From Alphaproteobacteria bacterium (GTDB taxonomy: Bacteria; Pseudomonadota; Alphaproteobacteria; SHVP01), in NCBI GenBank assembly GCA_009694165.1, contig SHVP01000017.1, forward strand, positions 1 through 36,264: a DNA stretch of 36,264 nucleotides, in the 5' to 3' direction. The translations under genes and the position numbers were made by a program. The notes under the pieces are model-generated. The model was not told where the DNA came from. It saw only the letters and a list, made by a program, of their open reading frames with translations, and did no database searches. This document shows, in pieces, positions 1 to 8,623 of this stretch; position 1 is the first letter of the stretch, and each line of letters starts with the position of its first letter.

Positions 1-76
1 CCTCCCCAAGAGCCCCCAACCCGCCGTCGCGACCGGGCGCCGCCCAGTCGCCGGCCGACCTTCCCTCGCCACCGGC

Positions 77-1744
77 ATGAACCCGCCGCCGCTGCTTGCC
101 ATCGATCAGGAAACGACCAGCAGCCGGGCCGTCCTGTTCATGGCTGACGGCCACCTCGTCGACACGGCGCAACGCGAATTGCCGCAGTCCTACCCGCGCA
201 ACGGCTGGGTCGAGCACGATGCCGAGCGCATCTGGCAAGATACCGTCGGCACCTGCCGCGACGTCCTCGCCCACGCCGACAGCCGGCCAGTCGCGGCGCT
301 CGGCATCACCAACCAGCGCAAAACGACGGTGATCTGGGATCGAGTGAGCGGTCGTCCAATCGCTCCGGCCATCGTCTGGCAGGACCGGCGCGGCGCCGAT
401 CTGTGCAAACGCCTGCGCCAAGCCGGCCACGAACCCTTGGTCCAGGCCCGCACCGGATTGCTGCTCGATTCCTATTTCTCGGCCACCAAGATCGCCTGGC
501 TGCTCGACAACCTCGATGGCGCCCGGGCGAAGGCCGAGCGCGGCGACCTGGCGGCGGGCACGATCGATTCGTTCCTGATCTGGCGCCTCACCGGCGGCCG
601 CGTCCACGCCACCGATGCCACCAACGCCGCGCGCACCCTGCTGTTCGATATCACCACGCAAGAATGGAGTGCGGACCTGTGCCGCCTGTTCGGCGTACCG
701 CGCGCCCTGCTGCCGGCCGTGCACGACGGCGCCGCCGACTATGGGCTGACCGAACCGGCGATCCTCGGCCGCGCCATTCCCATTCGCGGCGTCCTTGGCG
801 ACCAGCATGCGGCATTGGTCGGCCAGGCCTGCCTGTCGCCTGGCATGGTCAAGGCCACCTTCGGCACCGGCTGCTTCGTCCTCGCCAACACGGGCGGCAC
901 CCGCCTGCAGTCGGACCATCGCCTGTTGACGACGCTCGCCTACCGCATCGCCGGCACGCCGTGCTACGCGATCGAGGGGAGCGCCTTCAACGTCGGCACC
1001 GCCGTCAAGTGGCTGCGCGACGAACTCGGACTCATCAAGGACGCGCACGAGACCGAGATGCTGGCCGGCAGTCGCCAGGACAACGGCGGCGTTTATTTCG
1101 TGCCGGCGTTCACCGGCCTGGGAGCGCCCTATTGGGACCCGGCGGCACGCGGCGCGTTGGTGGGCCTCAATCGCGCGACAAACTGCGCGGTAATCGCGCG
1201 CGCCGCGCTCGAGGCCGCCTGCTACCAGGCCAACGATCTGCTGACGGCGATGCGGGCGGACGGACTGTCACCGGCGACGCTGCGCATCGATGGCGGCATG
1301 GCGACCAACAACTGGTTGGCCCAGTTCCTGGCCGACGTGACCGGCCTGACCGTCGAGCGGCCGGTGGTGACCGAGACGACGGCGCTCGGCGCGGCCCTGG
1401 TGGCCGGGATGGGCGCGGGCGTCCTCGACGGTCTGCCGGCGCTCGCCGCCGTCTGGCGGAGCGACCGCCGGTTCATGCCGCAGATGGACGAGCGCGAGCG
1501 CCGGGGGCTGCTGGCAGGCGGCGGTGCGAAGCGTGCGCACGACCTAGATCGCTTCTCGCGCGGCGATCCGGCCGCTATGGTCCACCGTCGGGACAACGGG
1601 GACGACCAATGTTCGACGTGCTCATCAAAGGCGGCACCATCGTCGATGGCAGCGGGCGCCCGCGCTTCACCGGCGACGTCGCCATCGCCAACGGGACCAT
1701 CGTCGAGGTCGGCAAGATCTCCGGCGCGGCGCGTGAAACGGTGA
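77..1744 (+). CDS. glpK: Glycerol kinase-like FGGY kinase, 3' end probably frameshifted
   Basis: FGGY-family kinase; glycerol kinase makes glycerol-3-phosphate from glycerol and ATP in the cytoplasm. The body is clearly GlpK-like: WQDRR at 101-105, Tyr133 in DSYFSATK, GDQHAALVGQ at 241-250 with Asp242, and TFGTGCF at 261-267. Two normally invariant positions differ. The phosphate motif reads DQETTSSR (Glu12 where Gly is usual) and the glycerol-binding NQRETT reads NQRKTT (Lys82 where Glu is usual). The reading frame runs to 1744, giving 555 residues and a 136-base overlap with the next gene, whereas the family is about 500 residues. In another frame, bases 1512-1547 encode WQAAVRSVRTT followed by TAG, which resembles a normal GlpK C-terminus. 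A one-base shift shortly before 1512 is therefore likely, with the true end at 1547. It may be inactive or have altered specificity. The family call is secure; activity is doubtful. Confidence 0.85.
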   Translation: MNPPPLLAIDQETTSSRAVLFMADGHLVDTAQRELPQSYPRNGWVEHDAERIWQDTVGTCRDVLAHADSRPVAALGITNQRKTTVIWDRVSGRPIAPAIVWQDRRGADLCKRLRQAGHEPLVQARTGLLLDSYFSATKIAWLLDNLDGARAKAERGDLAAGTIDSFLIWRLTGGRVHATDATNAARTLLFDITTQEWSADLCRLFGVPRALLPAVHDGAADYGLTEPAILGRAIPIRGVLGDQHAALVGQACLSPGMVKATFGTGCFVLANTGGTRLQSDHRLLTTLAYRIAGTPCYAIEGSAFNVGTAVKWLRDELGLIKDAHETEMLAGSRQDNGGVYFVPAFTGLGAPYWDPAARGALVGLNRATNCAVIARAALEAACYQANDLLTAMRADGLSPATLRIDGGMATNNWLAQFLADVTGLTVERPVVTETTALGAALVAGMGAGVLDGLPALAAVWRSDRRFMPQMDERERRGLLAGGGAKRAHDLDRFSRGDPAAMVHRRDNGDDQCSTCSSKAAPSSMAAGARASPATSPSPTGPSSRSARSPARRVKR

Positions 1745-3321
1745 GCGCCGACGGATTGCTGGTCACACCCGGCTGGGTCGACATCCACACTCATTATGAC
1801 GGCCAGGTCACCTGGGACCCGCTGCTGACGCCCTCGATCTGGCACGGCGTCACCACGCTGGTCATGGGCAATTGCGGCGTCGGCTTCGCCCCCGCGGCGC
1901 CGGACCGGCGCGACTGGGTGATCGGCCTGATGGAGGGAGTCGAAGCCATCCCTGGCGCGGCCTTGGCGGCCGGCATTCGCTGGTCATGGGAGAGCTTCGC
2001 CGAGTATCTCGACGCCGTGGCGGCGACGCCGCGCGCCCTCGACGTGGCGGCCCAGATCGCCCACGGCCCGGTGCGGGCCTATGTGATGGGCGATCGCGCG
2101 GGCGAGCCGGCGACCGCCGACGAGGTGGCCCGGCAATGCACCATCGTCCGGCAGGCCTTCGCCGCCGGCGCCGTCGGCTTTTCGACCTCGCGCTCGCTGC
2201 TCCATCTCGACGTCAACGGCGAATACGTGCCGGGGACCTTCGCCGGCGAAGGCGAACTCGAAGAATTGGCGCGCACCGTCGTCGCTTCGGGTCACGGCCT
2301 ATTCGAACTGACCGTTCGCGGCATGACCGGATTCGACGAAGGCGGGCCGCCGGAAGAAATCACCTGGATGCGGCGGGTCGCGCTGAAAACCGGTTGTCCG
2401 TTCACTTTTCTGCTCGGCCAGACCCACGACTACCCGACGGTGTGGCGCGATGTGCTGCGCAGCTGCGAGAGCGCGGCGCTGGAAGGGGCGCGGATTTACC
2501 CACAGGTGTTCGGCCGCCCGACCAATTTTCTCTTCACCTTCCAGGGCCTCAACCCATTTTCGCGCCATCCCTCGTTCAAGGAGTTGGAGCGCCTGCCGTG
2601 GCCCGAGCGGCTGCGACGCCTGCGCGATCCGCAGACGCGCGCCCGCATCCTGGCCGACCACGACCCCAATGACGACGCCTTCCACAACATTATGAAGCGC
2701 TGCTGGGGGGGCACCTACGAACTAGGTGAGCCGCTCGACTATGAACCCGATCCGGTCAATAGCGTGGCGACGCGCGCCCGCCGCCAGGGCATCGACCCCG
2801 CCGCGCTCGGCTACGACCTGCTGCTCGGCGAGGACGGGACCGCGGTCCTCTACTTCACCGCCTTCAACTACGCCGATGGCGATATGGAAACGATCCGCGA
2901 GTTGCTGGTGCATCCGCTCGCCGTGCTCGGCGGCGGCGATGGCGGCGCCCATGTCGCCTATATCTGCGACGCGAGCGTGCCTACCTTCATGTTGACCCAT
3001 TGGGTACGCGACCGCGCCCGCGGCGCCCGCCTGCCGCTCGAATGGGTGGTCCGCAAGCAGGCGTTCGACAACGCCTGCCTGTACGGTTTCTTCGACCGCG
3101 GGCTGGTGCGCCCGGGAATGAAGGCCGATCTCAACCTGATCGATTTCGACGCCTTGCGGCTCGCCAAGCCCTACTTCGCCAACGACCTGCCGGCGGGGGC
3201 GCTGCGCCTCAACCAAGGCGCCGCGGGCTACGTCGCGACTTATGTGGCGGGCGAAGTGGTCCAGCGCGACGGACAAGAAACCGGGGCACGGCCCGGCCGG
3301 TTGGTGCGCGGCGGCGCCTAG
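1609..3321 (+). CDS. N-acyl-D-amino-acid deacylase (amidohydrolase superfamily)
   Basis: A 570-residue zinc amidohydrolase of the D-aminoacylase / amidohydrolase-3 family, which hydrolyses N-acyl-D-amino acids or related amides in the cytoplasm. Seen: N-terminal beta domain MFDVLIKGGTIVDGSGRPRF, metal-binding HTHYDGQ at 60-66, GNCGVGFAP from residue 88 with the Cys89 metal ligand typical of D-aminoacylases, and a GGGDGGAHV segment near the C-terminus carrying the catalytic-Asp region. The same frame is open far upstream inside the kinase gene, but homology begins at the ATG at 1609, so that start was chosen. It follows the kinase on the same strand and may be co-transcribed. Its TAG stop overlaps the stop of the convergent gene on the shared bases CTAG at 3318-3321. 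The substrate is not predictable. Confidence 0.9.
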   Translation: MFDVLIKGGTIVDGSGRPRFTGDVAIANGTIVEVGKISGAARETVSADGLLVTPGWVDIHTHYDGQVTWDPLLTPSIWHGVTTLVMGNCGVGFAPAAPDRRDWVIGLMEGVEAIPGAALAAGIRWSWESFAEYLDAVAATPRALDVAAQIAHGPVRAYVMGDRAGEPATADEVARQCTIVRQAFAAGAVGFSTSRSLLHLDVNGEYVPGTFAGEGELEELARTVVASGHGLFELTVRGMTGFDEGGPPEEITWMRRVALKTGCPFTFLLGQTHDYPTVWRDVLRSCESAALEGARIYPQVFGRPTNFLFTFQGLNPFSRHPSFKELERLPWPERLRRLRDPQTRARILADHDPNDDAFHNIMKRCWGGTYELGEPLDYEPDPVNSVATRARRQGIDPAALGYDLLLGEDGTAVLYFTAFNYADGDMETIRELLVHPLAVLGGGDGGAHVAYICDASVPTFMLTHWVRDRARGARLPLEWVVRKQAFDNACLYGFFDRGLVRPGMKADLNLIDFDALRLAKPYFANDLPAGALRLNQGAAGYVATYVAGEVVQRDGQETGARPGRLVRGGA

Positions 3322-4022
3322 TCCGACACCTGCAACTCGGCCAGCACGTAATATTGCTTGAGGCGATCGTAGCGCAGTTGCACCGGCAGATAGTCGGGCC
3401 CGTGGGTCCAAATCTCGAAACGCGGAATCAGCCCTTTGTTGAGAATGATGCGGTTGCAGGTGAAGGTGCCGGCTGGCACCGTCACCTCCTCCTCGGCGAC
3501 GTATGCGAGATCGAGCCACGACCCCTGCGGCGTCACCGTCGTTCGATCGCCGATCATCGGACCCGAGCCGCCGTTGCCGAGCGGCGATGACGCGAGCCGC
3601 GGCGCGATTCGTTGCACCTGCGCGCAGCGCGACTTGTCGAACAACGCATTGGTCCAGGCGTCGCAGGAAACAGCGTGGCTCACGAACATCGGCGCGCGGG
3701 CGCCCATGGGCCAGCGCTGGCTGATGCGGCCGGCGTCGACGGTAAAACTCTCGCACTCGGTGTAGGCGTCGGTGAACCGGAACCAGGCCGAGCCCTGGAA
3801 CCGATCGTGGATGGTCAGGCGAACGAAGCAATCGAGCGGCTTCCAGTCGCGGTCGACCGAGAAGGTGACGTCGCGCAGCACCTCGTCGTCATCCATCTCG
3901 GTCAAGGCCCGCATCGTCCGCCGCCCGTCGGTGTGAATGGTATGGGTGAACCATTCGCGTCCCATCACCCCCACGTTGTCGGTGACGTAGTCGAGGCGAC
4001 CTCGAATCGTGCGGTGCTGCAT
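3318..4022 (-). CDS. Conserved hypothetical protein
   Basis: A 234-residue protein of unknown function with no signal peptide or membrane segment. It is rich in aromatic and beta-forming stretches. The C-terminal part (GTFTCNRI, then IWTHGPDYLPVQLRYD) resembles secreted or cytosolic beta-barrel DUF3108-like proteins in pattern only. The ATG at 4022 was chosen because AGGGA lies about five bases upstream; a 13-residue longer in-frame start at 4061 would fall within the upstream terminator hairpin. The gene lies downstream of the solute-binding protein gene but behind a strong terminator, so it may have its own promoter or depend on read-through. It converges with the deacylase gene, sharing four bases. 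Confidence 0.65.
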   Translation of the reverse strand: MQHRTIRGRLDYVTDNVGVMGREWFTHTIHTDGRRTMRALTEMDDDEVLRDVTFSVDRDWKPLDCFVRLTIHDRFQGSAWFRFTDAYTECESFTVDAGRISQRWPMGARAPMFVSHAVSCDAWTNALFDKSRCAQVQRIAPRLASSPLGNGGSGPMIGDRTTVTPQGSWLDLAYVAEEEVTVPAGTFTCNRIILNKGLIPRFEIWTHGPDYLPVQLRYDRLKQYYVLAELQVSD

Positions 4023-4048
4023 GCTCGTCCCTGTCGCGCGGCAAGAAA

Positions 4049-4071
4049 GGGGGCGGCCCAAGGCCGCCCCC
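4049..4071 (-). terminator. Rho-independent terminator after the solute-binding protein gene
   Basis: A perfect 10-bp inverted repeat, GGGGGCGGCC and GGCCGCCCCC, is separated by three bases. Read on the minus strand it is followed by TTTCTTGC. It begins 16 bases past the stop of the solute-binding protein gene, the expected place for an intrinsic terminator. Confidence 0.8.
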
Positions 4072-4086
4072 GACCAGACCCGAAGG

Positions 4087-5820
4087 CTACCGCCGGCGCT
4101 GGCGGAGATCGATGAAGCGCAGATTGCCGTCGGTGTGCACGGTGACGCCCTCGATCCCGTCGCGCCAGGCGAACTGCTGCTTGAACTCGACCAGCGGCAC
4201 CCAGGCGAGATCGTCCATCAGCTGATCCTGAATCTGGGCCAAGGTGGCGTTGCGCTTGGCGTCGTCGAGTTCGACCTTCGCCACGGCATACAAATCGTCA
4301 ACCTTCTGGTTCGAGTACTGCATGAAGTTGTTGAGCCCACCCTTGGCCACGGTCAAGAAGTTGAGCTGCACGGCATACGCCGTATCAACGCCAATCGGCT
4401 TCGAGGTGTCGATGATTGCCATCGGCAGGTCCTTCTTCACCAACTGACGATCGCCGAACTGTTGCTGCGGCAACGGATCAAGCTCGGCCGGAATGCCGAT
4501 CTCGCGCAGCGCCGTCCGGATGATGGTCGCGATCGGCCCGACGATCGCTTCACGTTCGACCACGAAATGCAGCTTGAACGCATCGCGGAACTGCTCGAGG
4601 CCGCGGCCGCCGGGAAATCCGGCTTCGGCGAGAAGCTGCTTGGCCTTTTCCGGGTTGTACTCGTATTGGAACTGCGAGCGGTGGAAGCCCGGATAGGTCG
4701 AGGGAATGCCGCCCTCATATTTCTTGGCGTCGCCGAAATAGATGTCCTTGATGATCTGATCGTAGGGAATCGCGTGGGCGATGGCCTTGCGCAACTTGAC
4801 GTTGTCGAGCGGCTTCACCGTCCAGTTGAGCGGCATCACCGTCGTCGTGTTGACGTAGGTGCCACCCGCCTTCACGCCGCGCACGCTTTTCAACGACTGA
4901 TAGTCCTTGAAGGTGACGTTCTCGATGATGTGGGCCGCACCGGTGCGCAGCGCCGTGACGCGGCTAGAAGCGGTCGGCACCTTGCGCCACACGACGCGAT
5001 CAAAATAGGGCTTGCCCTCGTAGTACTTCTCGTTGGCCTCGAGGATGATGCTTTCGTCCTTGCGCCATTCCTTGACGCAATAGGCGCCAAACCCGAACAC
5101 GCCCGTGGCGTTGGCGTAGGTCTGGCTCCACGGGTCGTCGGCGGTGGCCTTTTCCTGCATCTTTTCCTTGTCGAGGATGTTCATGCCGAAGATCGGCAGC
5201 ACCGGCAGGAACAGGCGATTGGGAATGTCCTGGGTGATCGCCACCGTATAGTCGTCGATCTTGCGGACCTCATCGCCCAGGGTGCGCGGATCGGGGCTCG
5301 GCGCCGGTCGGTTTTCGCGCCGCGCCGTTTCGGCGGCCGTCCGCGCCGCCAGCATTTGCCCGGTGGGCCCGGTGAAACCCTTTACCGACGCCACATTGGC
5401 AAGGAAGTAGACGATCGCCGCGGCGCCGGTCACCGACTTGCCCCGCGCGTAGGTATAGAGCACGTCATCGGCGGTGAACGTCTGTCCGTCGCAGCCGACC
5501 ACGCCCTTGCGCAGCTTTATCGTCCAGGTCTTGGTGGCCGGATCGAAGAACCACGACTCGGCAAGCTTGGCCCGGAACTGGGTGAAATCGAGCAGCGTGA
5601 TGCCCTCTTCATTGGCGCCCTTGGGTTGATAGGCGACCAACGGGTCGAGAATCTGGGACTGGCCGCCGTAAGAAGCCGGCACCGTGCCGCCCGGACCGTC
5701 GACGTTGAGGTTGGTGGGGACATTGTCGGAAAGGAACACAAGTTCCGCGGCACCCGCCGACGCGGTCACGCCCAAGGCGAGCCCTGCTATCGCCGCCAGC
5801 CCGATCAATCGATCTTTCAT
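4087..5820 (-). CDS. ABC transporter solute-binding protein, family 5 (peptide/opine type)
   Basis: A 577-residue periplasmic binding protein of the DppA/OppA family (SBP_bac_5), which delivers peptides or other organic solutes to an ABC importer. Residues 1-25 form a Sec signal peptide with a hydrophobic core and a likely cleavage after AGA or AGAA. The body has family 5 landmarks: LAESW, TWTIKLRKGV, the TFTADDVLYTY segment, and a late NPEKAKQLLAEAGF segment. The start is supported by a strong GGGGAGGA ribosome site. No permease or ATPase gene lies nearby, so it is an orphan here and must share membrane components encoded elsewhere. It is divergent from the bicupin pair across 145 bases, suggesting shared regulation. 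The substrate is unknown. Confidence 0.92.
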   Translation of the reverse strand: MKDRLIGLAAIAGLALGVTASAGAAELVFLSDNVPTNLNVDGPGGTVPASYGGQSQILDPLVAYQPKGANEEGITLLDFTQFRAKLAESWFFDPATKTWTIKLRKGVVGCDGQTFTADDVLYTYARGKSVTGAAAIVYFLANVASVKGFTGPTGQMLAARTAAETARRENRPAPSPDPRTLGDEVRKIDDYTVAITQDIPNRLFLPVLPIFGMNILDKEKMQEKATADDPWSQTYANATGVFGFGAYCVKEWRKDESIILEANEKYYEGKPYFDRVVWRKVPTASSRVTALRTGAAHIIENVTFKDYQSLKSVRGVKAGGTYVNTTTVMPLNWTVKPLDNVKLRKAIAHAIPYDQIIKDIYFGDAKKYEGGIPSTYPGFHRSQFQYEYNPEKAKQLLAEAGFPGGRGLEQFRDAFKLHFVVEREAIVGPIATIIRTALREIGIPAELDPLPQQQFGDRQLVKKDLPMAIIDTSKPIGVDTAYAVQLNFLTVAKGGLNNFMQYSNQKVDDLYAVAKVELDDAKRNATLAQIQDQLMDDLAWVPLVEFKQQFAWRDGIEGVTVHTDGNLRFIDLRQRRR

Positions 5821-5876
5821 TCGTCGTTCCTCCCCAAAATATTGAACTGCCCCGTGGCCGCGCTAAGATCGCCAGC

Positions 5877-5892
5877 CAGTTCTTGGAAACTG
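5877..5892. promoter_or_regulatory. Inverted repeat in the divergent intergenic region
   Basis: The 145 bases between the divergent solute-binding protein gene and the bicupin pair must hold both promoters. An imperfectly spaced palindrome, CAGTT-N6-AACTG, lies near the centre and could be an operator. No convincing -35/-10 pair was recognised, so this is a weak call. Confidence 0.25.
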
Positions 5893-5965
5893 TCGGGGAT
5901 TCAACGCTCCCGAGTCAAGAACTCGAATGATCCGACGCGATGGCGCGGCGGCAAGGAACCTCAGT

Positions 5966-6814
5966 ATGGCGCGACCGCTCATCGATTTTCTTCAAGTCCA
6001 GAACATGCCGTGGACGCCGGGGTTGCCGGGCAGCGGGCGCGACGACGTTTTTTCGCGGCTGCTGTCGCGCGATGCGCGAACGGGCGGCGGCGTAACCGCG
6101 CTGGTCCAGTACCCGCCCGGCTGGAACCGGGCGACGCCCGAACATCTTACGGTCGACGAGGAGTTCTACGTGCTGTCCGGGTCGATCGACGTCGATGGGC
6201 TGCACTATCGCCCCGACACCTACGCTTATTTGCCGGCGGGCCTGACCCGGCGCCAGGCTGCCAGCGACCAGGGTGCCGTGTTGCTGTCGTTCTTCAGCGG
6301 CGAACCGCGGGCCGTGGCGGGGGCCGGCGGTCGCGTCGACCGCGCGAAGTGGCAGGGCCGCATCGACCCCTACCTCGCCATTTGGGAGCCCGGGGCGCAA
6401 GGCCTGGCCGTCGACGCCGAACTCAAGACCGGCGCCCGCGTCAAACCGTTGCGCCGCGATTCGATTGGCGGCGCACAGACCTTCCTCGTCGGTTTCGTCG
6501 CCCTGTGGCGCGACGCGCGCCGTTTGCGGGCGGCGCACGACATCGAGGCCTACCTGCTGAGCGGCGATTGCGCCCTGGCGGGCCGCGGCGTGATGCGGAG
6601 CGGTGCCTATGTGTCCCGCCCGGCCGGTAGCGAATTCGGTCCGATGGGATCGCTGACGCCATCCGTCTTTCTGGTGCGGACCTCGGGCGGTCCCTACCGG
6701 GTCGACGACCTCGGCCGGGCCGCGGTGGATCTGGCGCCGGCGTGGGCGCCGGTGCTGCCCCCCGACCTGCGGTCGTACGACCGCGAACCGCCCCCGCCCG
6801 CGCCGGCCTGGTAA
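5966..6814 (+). CDS. Bicupin protein, first of a tandem pair
   Basis: A 282-residue protein with two cupin folds. The N-terminal cupin (about 45-115) carries PEHLTVDEEFYVLSG with His60 and Glu65/66 as likely metal ligands. The C-terminal half (about 165-260) shows a second, more degenerate cupin around EAYLLSGDCALAGRG. It is a paralogue of the next gene, sharing length, the MARPxI start and RATPEHL, so it arose by tandem duplication. The ATG at 5966 was chosen over a start 39 bases upstream because AAGGA lies 8 bases before it and because it aligns with the paralogue's start. Cupins of this kind are often DUF4437/ChrR-like metal-binding proteins or small-molecule dioxygenases; the specific reaction is unknown. 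Confidence 0.8.
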   Translation: MARPLIDFLQVQNMPWTPGLPGSGRDDVFSRLLSRDARTGGGVTALVQYPPGWNRATPEHLTVDEEFYVLSGSIDVDGLHYRPDTYAYLPAGLTRRQAASDQGAVLLSFFSGEPRAVAGAGGRVDRAKWQGRIDPYLAIWEPGAQGLAVDAELKTGARVKPLRRDSIGGAQTFLVGFVALWRDARRLRAAHDIEAYLLSGDCALAGRGVMRSGAYVSRPAGSEFGPMGSLTPSVFLVRTSGGPYRVDDLGRAAVDLAPAWAPVLPPDLRSYDREPPPPAPAW

Positions 6815-6823
6815 AGGAACCGC

Positions 6824-7672
6824 ATGGCCCGACCCCATATCGAGTTCATCCACGCCTTCGCGATGCACTGGCAGAAGGGGCTCTACGGCGGGGCGCGCGA
6901 CGATGTCGAGCACAAGATGCTGAGCTGCGACCCCGACACCGGCGAGTCGAGCGTCCTCATCCGCTATCCCGCCGGCTGGTCGCGGGCGACGCCAGAGCAC
7001 CTGCAAGCCGACGAAGAGATCTACGTTCTCGACGGCGCGCTCGTCGTCAACGGGCGCACCTACGCCGCCAGCGCCTACGCCCATTGGCCCGCTGGTTATG
7101 CGCGGCGCTCGGCGTCGTCGCCGGGCGGAGCGGTCGTCTTGACGTTCTTTTCGGGCGAGCCCCGCGCCCGGGCCGGCGAAGCCGCCCCAGGGCTGTTCGA
7201 CGGGCGCCGGCTGATCGAATGGCAGAGCCTCTACGAGCAAGGCTGGGATGCCGACTACCGCGGCGTCAACAGCCCGGAGATCGCCGCGTCGGGTTCGCGC
7301 AAGAAGTTGCTGCGCAGCGATCCGGTGACCCACGATCAGACCTGGATCATGGGCATCCTGCCGTCCTACCGAGAGAAGAAGGTCGAAAGCCACCCGGTGG
7401 TACAGGAGTGCTACATCATCGCCGGCGAACTGCCCGGCAACTACGGCTTCATGGTGGCGGGCGCCTATTTCTGGCGACCGCCCGAGATCCTGCACGGCCC
7501 TTACGGCTCCAAAACCGGCGCCATCGTGCTCAGCCGCACCAAGGGCGGTTCACTGACGGTCGACTATTTCGACCTCGATGAACCCTATTCGTTCGATCCG
7601 CCGCATCGTGTCGTGCTGCCGCCCTCGCTGCGCCTGTACGGCCAGCCGCAGCGACTACGTCAGCGCTACTAG
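6824..7672 (+). CDS. Bicupin protein, second of a tandem pair
   Basis: A 282-residue paralogue of the preceding gene, starting 9 bases after its stop with the ribosome site AAAGGA. The first cupin has PEHLQADEEIYVLDG (His59, Glu64/65). The second lies around QECYIIAGELPGNYG and EILHGPYGSKTG, and looks better preserved than in the upstream copy, including a His near residue 225. The two probably form a heteromeric or complementary pair. Divergent pairing with a solute-binding protein gene suggests a role in metabolising an imported compound, but that is inference. The stop codon directly abuts the stop of the convergent puuE-like gene. Confidence 0.8.
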   Translation: MARPHIEFIHAFAMHWQKGLYGGARDDVEHKMLSCDPDTGESSVLIRYPAGWSRATPEHLQADEEIYVLDGALVVNGRTYAASAYAHWPAGYARRSASSPGGAVVLTFFSGEPRARAGEAAPGLFDGRRLIEWQSLYEQGWDADYRGVNSPEIAASGSRKKLLRSDPVTHDQTWIMGILPSYREKKVESHPVVQECYIIAGELPGNYGFMVAGAYFWRPPEILHGPYGSKTGAIVLSRTKGGSLTVDYFDLDEPYSFDPPHRVVLPPSLRLYGQPQRLRQRY

Positions 7673-8589
7673 TCATCCCGGCGGCGGATGGTGGGCGATC
7701 CAGTGCCGGGCGATGTCGGCACGGCGGCAAATCCACACGTCCTCGAAGCCGAGGACATAGTCGAGAAAACGCTCCAATCCAACGAACCGGCCGGGATGAC
7801 CGGCGAAGCGCGCATGCAGGCCGACGGACATCATGCGCGGGATGCGCGCGCCCTCGCGGTAATAGACGTCGAACGCGTCCCGGAGATAGGTGAAGAAATC
7901 GGCGGCAGTGCCAAAACCGGGCGGCGCCGTGAACTTGGCGTCGTTGTTGGTGAAGGTGTAAGGGACGACGAGGTGGGATTTGCCGCCAACCGTCGTCCAG
8001 TAGGGAAGATCGTCGGCATAGGAATCGGAGTCGTAGAGGAAGCCGCCTTCCTCGACGAGGAGGCGGCGGGTGTTTCTGCTCGGCGAATAGCGGCAATACC
8101 AGCCGATCGGCCGCTCGCCGACCGTCGTGGCGGATGAGGCGACGGTCGGCGGATGTGCTCGCGTTCTTCCGCTTCACTAAGCAGGTGGTGGCTGATCCAG
8201 CGCCAGCCGTGACTGCAGACGTCGTACCCGGCCTCGCGAATGGCGCGGGCCACCAACGGGTTCCGCTCCAGCGCCAGCGCGCAGCCGAACACCGTCATCG
8301 TCACGCCGCGCTCGCGAAAAAGATGCAGGAGCCGCCAAAATCCAACGCGGCTGCCATACTCGTAAAGCGACTCGGTCACGTAATCGCGTTTGCCGGCGCC
8401 GACCGAGGCGACCGGAACCTCGCCGATATAGGTTTCGGCGGCCGGATCGCCGTCGAGGATCGAATATGCCGATCCTTCCTCGTAGTTGAGGACGAAATTG
8501 AGCGCCAGCCGGGCGCCTTTCGGCCAGCGAGCGTCGGGCGGATTGGGCCCGTAGCCGATCAGATCGCGCGGATAGGACTGGCTCGCCAT
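7673..8589 (-). pseudogene. puuE: Allantoinase (PuuE-type polysaccharide deacetylase fold), frameshifted
   Basis: PuuE-type allantoinases open allantoin to allantoate in purine breakdown. The start (ATG 8589, with GGGAGA upstream) gives YPRDLIGYGPNPP, LNFVLNYEEG, YEYGSRVGFWRL and SHGWRWI, all PuuE hallmarks. The frame is lost near 8146-8149, just after EREHIRR. Homology resumes one frame away with GERPIGWYCRYSPS, DSDSYADDLPYW and GLHARFAGHPGR, and ends at TGA 7673-7675. The whole span is one base short of 306 codons, the expected family length, so a single-base deletion explains it. No other purine genes adjoin. Either a sequencing error or a recent inactivation is possible. Confidence 0.85.
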
Positions 8590-8623
8590 CGCGGTTTTCT
8601 CCCGTGAACCGACCGGTCGAAGC

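Noticed and set aside
403..1608. Open frame upstream of the deacylase start, in the same frame
   Set aside because: Arg/Pro/His-rich out-of-frame shadow of the kinase gene; deacylase homology begins at 1609.
2722..3831. Minus-strand frame of 369 codons
   Set aside because: Arg-rich shadow spanning the deacylase and the hypothetical gene in the wrong frame.
4009..6630. Plus-strand open frame of 873 codons
   Set aside because: Antisense to the solute-binding protein, which has a signal peptide, family motifs and a strong ribosome site; the long open frame is a high-GC artefact.
5915..7495. Minus-strand frame of 526 codons opposite the bicupins
   Set aside because: No family features; the plus-strand frames are clear paralogues with ribosome sites.
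7688..8137. Plus-strand frame over the puuE-like gene
   Set aside because: Antisense shadow; it stays open only because the real gene is on the other strand.
7530..8177. Minus-strand frame of 215 codons over the puuE-like gene
   Set aside because: It is the third frame; neither half of the allantoinase homology lies in it.
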